Shown here in pieces: positions 24,081-28,303 of a stretch of DNA of 28,303 nt. The position numbers were made by a program, and so were the translations under genes. Source of the DNA: Deltaproteobacteria bacterium (lineage in GTDB: Bacteria; Desulfobacterota; Anaeroferrophillalia; Anaeroferrophillales; Tharpellaceae); assembly GCA_030640695.1 (NCBI GenBank), contig DAOWIX010000017.1, positions 1 through 28,303 on the forward strand. Reading direction: 5' to 3'. A model generated the notes under the pieces. That model saw only the letters and a program-made list of their open reading frames with translations. It did no database searches and was not told the origin of the DNA. Numbering within the stretch: position 1 is the first letter of the stretch; each line of letters begins with the position of its first letter.

Positions 24081-25574
24081 ATGGGTGAGGTGATCTATTC
24101 GGCGAAACCGTTGTGGGCCGTACTGGTCTCGATGATTGCCGCTTTTCTGATCCTTTTGACTGGCGAAAAGGCCCGTAATTTAAGGGAAGGCTGGACCATC
24201 CTGGCGGCACTGATTAAATTCGTCATAGTCTTCTCCTTAATTGAACCTGTCCTCGCGGGTAAAACCATTGAGTACACCCTGATCAATCTACTGCCCGGGG
24301 TCGCCTTGCAATTTAGAGTCGATGCCTTTGGCTTGCTCTTTGGCGTGGTCGCGGCAACCTTGTGGATTCCGACCTCTTTCTACTCCATCGGCTATGTCAG
24401 AACCCTTAATGAACACGGCCAGAGCCGCTACTTTTTCAGCTTTGCCATGTGCCTCTCTTCGGCGATCGGTGTCGCTTTTGCCGGCAACCTTCTGACCTTG
24501 CTGATCTTCTACGAGATTCTGACGATCGCAACCTGGCCCCTGGTTATTCATCATGAAGATGAAAGTGCGATCATGGGGGGCCGTAAATATCTGATCTATA
24601 CCTTGACCGCTGGCTGCACCCTGCTTCTGGCAATCGGCATCACCTACTCGTTAGCGGGAACCCTCGATTTTACTGGCGGCGGCTTTCTTGCCGGTCACGG
24701 TACTCCTGGATTATTAATCCTGCTGCTTGTCATGTTTATTGCGGGTTTCGGAGTCAAAGCCGGAATCATGCCTTTTCATGAGTGGCTTCCGTCAGCCATG
24801 GTCGCCCCGACCCCGGTCAGCGCCCTGTTGCATGCAGTAGCCGTAGTTAAAGCCGGGGTTTTTGGCTGTGTCCGGGTCATTCTTTTTGTTTTTGGCCCGG
24901 AACTTCTGCATCAGCTTGGCGTCTGGACAATACTTGCCGGAGTTGTCGCCTTTACGGTCGTAGTTGCTGGGCTTTTAGCTTTGGGACAGGATCACCTGAA
25001 ACGACGACTCGCCTTTTCAACAATCAACAATCTTGCCCTGATAATTTTAGGCGTCAGCCTTTTGAGCAAAAATGCGATGACCGGTGGCATCCTCCATATC
25101 GCCAACCACGCTTTCATGAAGATCACCCTCTTCTTCTGCGCCGGAGCGATCTATGCCAAAACCCACAAGGATCACGTCAGTCAACTCGATGGGCTCGGGC
25201 GGCAGATGCCTTTCACTTTTGCCGCATTTACGATTGCGGCTATGGGACTTTCCGGAATCCCACCGGTCAACGGTTTTATCAGCAAATGGTTTCTCTGCTT
25301 AGGCGCTGTTGAAACCCATCAGATCATTTTTCTCTTTGTCATTCTGACCAGTGCCATGCTTGATGTCGCCTTCTTCTTTCCTATAATCTACAACGGCTAC
25401 TTCAAAAAACCACTGCCCGATGTGGCCGCAAAAATCGATGAGGCACCCATGATAATGGTAATTCCTTTATGCCTGACCGCCCTCTTTTCGATTGTTTTCG
25501 GGATCATGCCTAACGCCTTCCTCAACTTCTTCAACATTGTCCGGCTCGCCGTGACTAACGTTCTCGGAGGATGA
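24081..25574 (+). CDS. NuoL/MrpA-type antiporter subunit 2
   Basis: A 497-residue multi-helix protein of the NuoL/M/MrpA-D family. All canonical charged membrane residues are present: Glu145 (LIFYEILT), Lys226 (GFGVKAGIMPFHEWLPSAM), Lys257 (LLHAVAVVKAGVF) and Lys347 after HIANHAFM. The LHAVAVVKAGVF and NHAFMKITLFF segments look closer to NuoL or the N-terminal half of MrpA than to MrpD, so it may substitute for the MrpA antiporter half, whose C-terminal pieces are the separate MbhD/E-like genes. The assignment A versus D is inference. An AAAGAGGA site lies upstream and a small gene follows 1 base after the stop. Confidence 0.9.
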   Translation: MGEVIYSAKPLWAVLVSMIAAFLILLTGEKARNLREGWTILAALIKFVIVFSLIEPVLAGKTIEYTLINLLPGVALQFRVDAFGLLFGVVAATLWIPTSFYSIGYVRTLNEHGQSRYFFSFAMCLSSAIGVAFAGNLLTLLIFYEILTIATWPLVIHHEDESAIMGGRKYLIYTLTAGCTLLLAIGITYSLAGTLDFTGGGFLAGHGTPGLLILLLVMFIAGFGVKAGIMPFHEWLPSAMVAPTPVSALLHAVAVVKAGVFGCVRVILFVFGPELLHQLGVWTILAGVVAFTVVVAGLLALGQDHLKRRLAFSTINNLALIILGVSLLSKNAMTGGILHIANHAFMKITLFFCAGAIYAKTHKDHVSQLDGLGRQMPFTFAAFTIAAMGLSGIPPVNGFISKWFLCLGAVETHQIIFLFVILTSAMLDVAFFFPIIYNGYFKKPLPDVAAKIDEAPMIMVIPLCLTALFSIVFGIMPNAFLNFFNIVRLAVTNVLGG

Positions 25575-25575
25575 G

Positions 25576-25794
25576 ATGAAAACTACCCGACGGCGAATCA
25601 TGCTGGCAGCAATAGTTGTGGTCTTTCTCTTAGGATTTATATTCCCCAATCCGCACCCCCATTTCTGGTGGCAGAAGATCCCCGTATTCGACATTTTCTT
25701 CGGTTTTTTCGGCTCGATCCTGCTGATTGTCTTCGCCAAGTGGCTTGGCCATAACTGGTTGCTGAAGGACAAGGATTATTACAATAATGATTAA
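25576..25794 (+). CDS. Small two-helix membrane protein of the antiporter operon
   Basis: A 72-residue protein with two predicted membrane helices: about 8-24 (IMLAAIVVVFLLGFIFP) and about 36-56 (PVFDIFFGFFGSILLIVFAKW). Between them is an aromatic/His-rich PNPHPHFWWQKIP loop, and the tail is charged (LLKDKDYYNND). GGAGG is positioned well for the ATG, and the gene overlaps the next by 8 bases, so it is almost certainly translated as part of the operon. I recall similar small proteins beside MrpD paralogues in deltaproteobacteria but know of no assigned function. An accessory or assembly subunit is plausible. Confidence 0.85.
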   Translation: MKTTRRRIMLAAIVVVFLLGFIFPNPHPHFWWQKIPVFDIFFGFFGSILLIVFAKWLGHNWLLKDKDYYNND

Positions 25795-27568
25795 TATACC
25801 ACCAGCCTTTATCTATATTATCGGCGCACTGCTGATCCCGCTGGTTCGTTTGCGGCGGTTGCAGCAAGCCCTGGCCCTGCTGATCCCGCTGCTTGCCATG
25901 GGCACTCTTTTGCAAATGCAACAAGGAGTCTACTGGCAAGTTCAGTTTCTTGACTATGAACTGATCTTGGGTCGAGTTGACCGCTTAAGCCTGCTCTTTG
26001 CCTATATCTTCGTTATCATCTCCTTTATCAGTATGGTTTACGCCATCCACATCAAGGAGATGGGCCAACATGTAGCAGCCTACCTCTATGTCGGCAGCAC
26101 TTTAGGGGTAGTCTTTGCCGGCGATCTCTTTTCGCTCTTTTTCTTCTGGGAAGTTATGGCCGCAGCCTCGGTCTTTCTGATCTGGTACAACAAAACTCCA
26201 ACCTCACTAGCGGCCGGTTTTCGCTATGCCATGGTTCATCTTTTTGGCGGCGCGATCCTTTTAGGCGGGATTGTCATGCAGGTTTCAACTACCGGCTCGA
26301 TCGCCTTTAATCCTTTTGACCTGAGTACGCTGTCAGCCAAATTCATTCTTTTCGGCTTCCTTATCAATGCTGCGGTGCCGCCCCTACACGCCTGGCTGCC
26401 AGACGCCTACCCTGAAGGAACCATTACCGGCAGTGTCTTTATGACCGCCTTCACAACTAAAAGTGCAGTCTATGTGCTGGCCCGGGGCTTTGCCGGAACT
26501 GAGCTTCTGGTCTGGCTCGGGGCGATCATGACCCTCTACGGGGTTATCTATGCGGTCATTGAAAAAGATATCCGCCGCCTCTTAGCCTACCACATCGTCA
26601 GCCAGGTCGGCTACATGGTCTGCGCCGTCGGACTCGGCACTGAAATGGCAATCAACGGAGCCGGGGCCCACGCTTTTTGCCATATTATCTATAAAGCAGT
26701 ACTCTTTATGGGTATGGGCGCGGTTATTTACGTGACCGGCCGCCGCAACATCCTCGACCTTAAAGGCCGCAATCTCTATAAAAAAATGCCGATTACCCTG
26801 GTACTCTATATGGTCGGGGCTTTCTCGATCTCAGCGGTGCCCCTTTTTAACGGTTTTGTCAGCAAAACCATGATTGTGGCGGCCGCCGGTTACAGCCATC
26901 GCCCGGTCATTGAACTGATGCTGCATCTGGCTTCGGTGGGTACCTTTTTAAGTGTCGGCCTTAAACTCCCCTGGGGGGTTTGGTTCGGCAAACCGGACGG
27001 TAGCGAAGATGAGATTGCTGATGTCAAAGATCCACCTTTAAATATGCAGCTGGGCATGGGCTTAGGGGCCCTGTTATGTATAATCACAGGAATTTTTCCG
27101 CAAACTCTCTATAAAATATTGCCCTACGAAGTTCACTTTCACCCCTACGCCCCGAGCCACGTCGTCGCCTCACTGCAACTGTTACTGCTGACTCTTGCCG
27201 GTTTCTGCCTCTACACCAACAAACTTATGGCCGGCAAAAAATCTATATCTCTTGATACCGACTGGTTTTACCGCAGCTTCGGCTACGCCGTACTCCTCTT
27301 TTGCACATACCCATTAAACCGCCTGCGTAATCTCATCAAGGCAGCTTTTGCCAATAAAACCGAGAGCGCTGTACGCTTAAGCAAACACCCTTACGCCCTG
27401 CTCGAAATTGTCTGGTATGCAATTATCGGTCAGGAAAAATCGATCACCGAACTCCTCCAGCGCCCTTATGACGAAAAGGATTACCGAATCCCGGTCGGTA
27501 TCGGGGTCTGTGCCTCCCTGATTTTTCTCTTTCTTTATGCCCTGATCTATATGCGGGTCGCAGGATAA
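25787..27568 (+). CDS. MrpD/NuoN-type antiporter subunit 3, with C-terminal extension
   Basis: A 593-residue NuoL/M/N-family membrane protein. Glu122 (FFFWEVMA), Lys225 (AFTTKSAVYVL) and Lys303 (AFCHIIYKAVLF) match key residues, but the TM7 Lys is replaced by Asn194 in INAAVPPLHAWLPDAYPEGT. It is about 90 residues longer than the other two paralogues; the extra C-terminal part includes a charged amphipathic stretch (about 485-560) and a final membrane helix (about 570-590). This recalls the long tail of NuoL, but homology of the tail is not established. It is the last gene of the operon. Confidence 0.9.
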   Translation: MINIPPAFIYIIGALLIPLVRLRRLQQALALLIPLLAMGTLLQMQQGVYWQVQFLDYELILGRVDRLSLLFAYIFVIISFISMVYAIHIKEMGQHVAAYLYVGSTLGVVFAGDLFSLFFFWEVMAAASVFLIWYNKTPTSLAAGFRYAMVHLFGGAILLGGIVMQVSTTGSIAFNPFDLSTLSAKFILFGFLINAAVPPLHAWLPDAYPEGTITGSVFMTAFTTKSAVYVLARGFAGTELLVWLGAIMTLYGVIYAVIEKDIRRLLAYHIVSQVGYMVCAVGLGTEMAINGAGAHAFCHIIYKAVLFMGMGAVIYVTGRRNILDLKGRNLYKKMPITLVLYMVGAFSISAVPLFNGFVSKTMIVAAAGYSHRPVIELMLHLASVGTFLSVGLKLPWGVWFGKPDGSEDEIADVKDPPLNMQLGMGLGALLCIITGIFPQTLYKILPYEVHFHPYAPSHVVASLQLLLLTLAGFCLYTNKLMAGKKSISLDTDWFYRSFGYAVLLFCTYPLNRLRNLIKAAFANKTESAVRLSKHPYALLEIVWYAIIGQEKSITELLQRPYDEKDYRIPVGIGVCASLIFLFLYALIYMRVAG

Positions 27569-27595
27569 ATTAAAAACCCCATTCACTATGATGAC

Positions 27596-27643
27596 AAAAA
27601 AATGGCCACAACCTTTAACACTTTAGGTTGTGACCATTTTTTT
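27596..27643. terminator. Bidirectional Rho-independent terminator
   Basis: A 19-base stem with one mismatch: the left arm 27596-27614 begins with seven A and reads ATGGCCACAACCT, and the right arm 27625-27643 ends with seven T. Because A and T tracts flank the stem, it can terminate on both strands. It lies 28 bases after the antiporter operon and 19 bases beyond the stop of the convergent minus-strand gene. Confidence 0.92.
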
Positions 27644-27661
27644 CAAACCCTTACATTTTTT

Positions 27662-28303
27662 TCAGTTACAACCCTCACTAACGATTTCAATACGACCCTT
27701 CTTAAAGGTCAACGGATAGAGTTGTTTGGCAATCTCACCATCGCCAAGAGTGGTCGTAAGTCCGGATGCCAGTGGCAGATTTCGACAATTAACCAAGGCC
27801 TGACGCCAAAGTTCAGCATCAAATTCAGATCCGAGTTCGGCACTCAGGCTTCGAATCAACATGATCGTATCAAAGCCGTAGGTTTCCAGCAGACCTGGTG
27901 CAGTACCTTTATAAAGTGCCGAAAAACGTTCCTGAAAGTCCGTGAGTTCCGCCGCTGCACCATCGCAATTTAAACATAGAGCATCAACAAAGAGCGCACC
28001 ATCTGCATATTCGGCGGCCGAAGCCAAAAGCTCTTTGCTGTTCCAGTAGCGCCCGCCCAGCAAACAATACTCCTCAAGGTCGTAAAAAGCGAGTTGAGGA
28101 ATCAGCAGCTCCAGGGTCTGGGCCCGATCGGGCACAACGATAGCCTCAAAATCACAACCGAGCAGGGGCCGCGGCATAAGTTCATCCTCTTTTGCAAAAA
28201 GATCAAACTCTTCACCCTCGATACCAATTTCACGAGCCAACTGAGCCAGCTTATCCTCTTCTTCTGGGCCAACTTCGCCCTTCTCCGCTTGCCGCTGACG
28301 CTC
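27662..28303 (-). CDS. Periplasmic-binding-protein type 1-like protein, 3' part only
   Basis: The C-terminal 213 residues of a protein whose 5' end lies beyond the window; the frame is open to the edge with an acidic, Gln/Glu-rich lead-in. The region FEAIVVPDRAQTLELLIPQLAFYDLEEYCLLGGRYWNSKELLASAAEYADGALFVDA resembles the second lobe of Peripla_BP_6 (LivK-like or penicillin-binding-protein-activator-like) ligand-binding domains, and GLLETYGFDTIMLI fits the following helix. The end (LASGLTTTLGDGEIAKQLYPLTFKKGRIEIV) fits the closing strands. The ligand is unknown. The gene converges on the antiporter operon. Confidence 0.72.
   Translation of the reverse strand, partial: ERQRQAEKGEVGPEEEDKLAQLAREIGIEGEEFDLFAKEDELMPRPLLGCDFEAIVVPDRAQTLELLIPQLAFYDLEEYCLLGGRYWNSKELLASAAEYADGALFVDALCLNCDGAAAELTDFQERFSALYKGTAPGLLETYGFDTIMLIRSLSAELGSEFDAELWRQALVNCRNLPLASGLTTTLGDGEIAKQLYPLTFKKGRIEIVSEGCN

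Noticed and set aside
28238..28240. TTG as the start of the last minus-strand gene
   Set aside because: The frame stays open to the end of the window and the TTG has no ribosome binding site, so it is read as an internal Leu codon of a truncated gene.
1..28303. CRISPR arrays, tRNA or rRNA genes
   Set aside because: No regularly spaced direct repeats, cloverleaf sequences or rRNA segments were seen on reading the window; a covariance-model scan was not possible.

Overview
This window looks like core chromosome from a deltaproteobacterium in the broad sense (Desulfobacterota / Desulfuromonadota-like). The reasons are the ATP synthase operon order b'-b-delta-alpha-gamma-beta-epsilon with the Fo a and c genes elsewhere, an AtpF that starts with a signal-like hydrophobic stretch, the ffh-rpsP-khpA-rimM-trmD-rplS-rnhB-yraN cluster, and intergenic palindromes of a type I recall from that group. 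A genus cannot be named from sequence alone. No tRNA, rRNA, CRISPR array, prophage or transposase gene was seen.

Layout. Positions 1-19456 are all on the minus strand. In transcription order they hold the seven-gene ATP synthase operon (19456 to 13217), a strong terminator (13138-13167), the amino-sugar pair glmU-glmS followed by a ClC-type anion transporter (13119 to 8093), a PcrA/UvrD-type helicase (7870 to 5606), and the SRP/ribosome cluster ffh, rpsP, khpA, rimM, trmD, rplS, rnhB, yraN and a small coiled-coil protein (5323 to 12). A 316-bp divergent intergenic region (19457-19772) separates the ATP synthase operon from a plus-strand operon of nine genes (19773-27568). That operon encodes an Mrp/Mbh-like multisubunit cation/proton antiporter. 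It ends at a bidirectional hairpin terminator (27596-27643), beyond which the 3' part of a minus-strand periplasmic-binding-protein-like gene runs off the window edge.

Most unusual region. The antiporter operon departs from the textbook mrpABCDEFG arrangement. MrpE and MrpB are fused in one polypeptide. The C-terminal part of MrpA exists as two separate small genes (MbhD- and MbhE-like). There are three NuoL/M/N-type antiporter subunits instead of two, and a small two-helix membrane protein lies between the last two. No hydrogenase, formate dehydrogenase or other redox subunit is encoded before the terminator, so it looks like a stand-alone ion transporter. Its position divergent from the ATP synthase operon puts two ion-gradient machines around one control region.

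Repeats. Four kinds of palindromic intergenic element were found by eye. Two inverted ~130-bp copies bracket pcrA. A ~50-bp core is shared between atpD/atpC and the middle of the antiporter operon. A 102-bp nested palindrome separates ffh and rpsP, and an 18-bp-arm inverted repeat lies between rplS and rnhB. No transposase is present, so these look like small non-autonomous (MITE/REP-like) elements.
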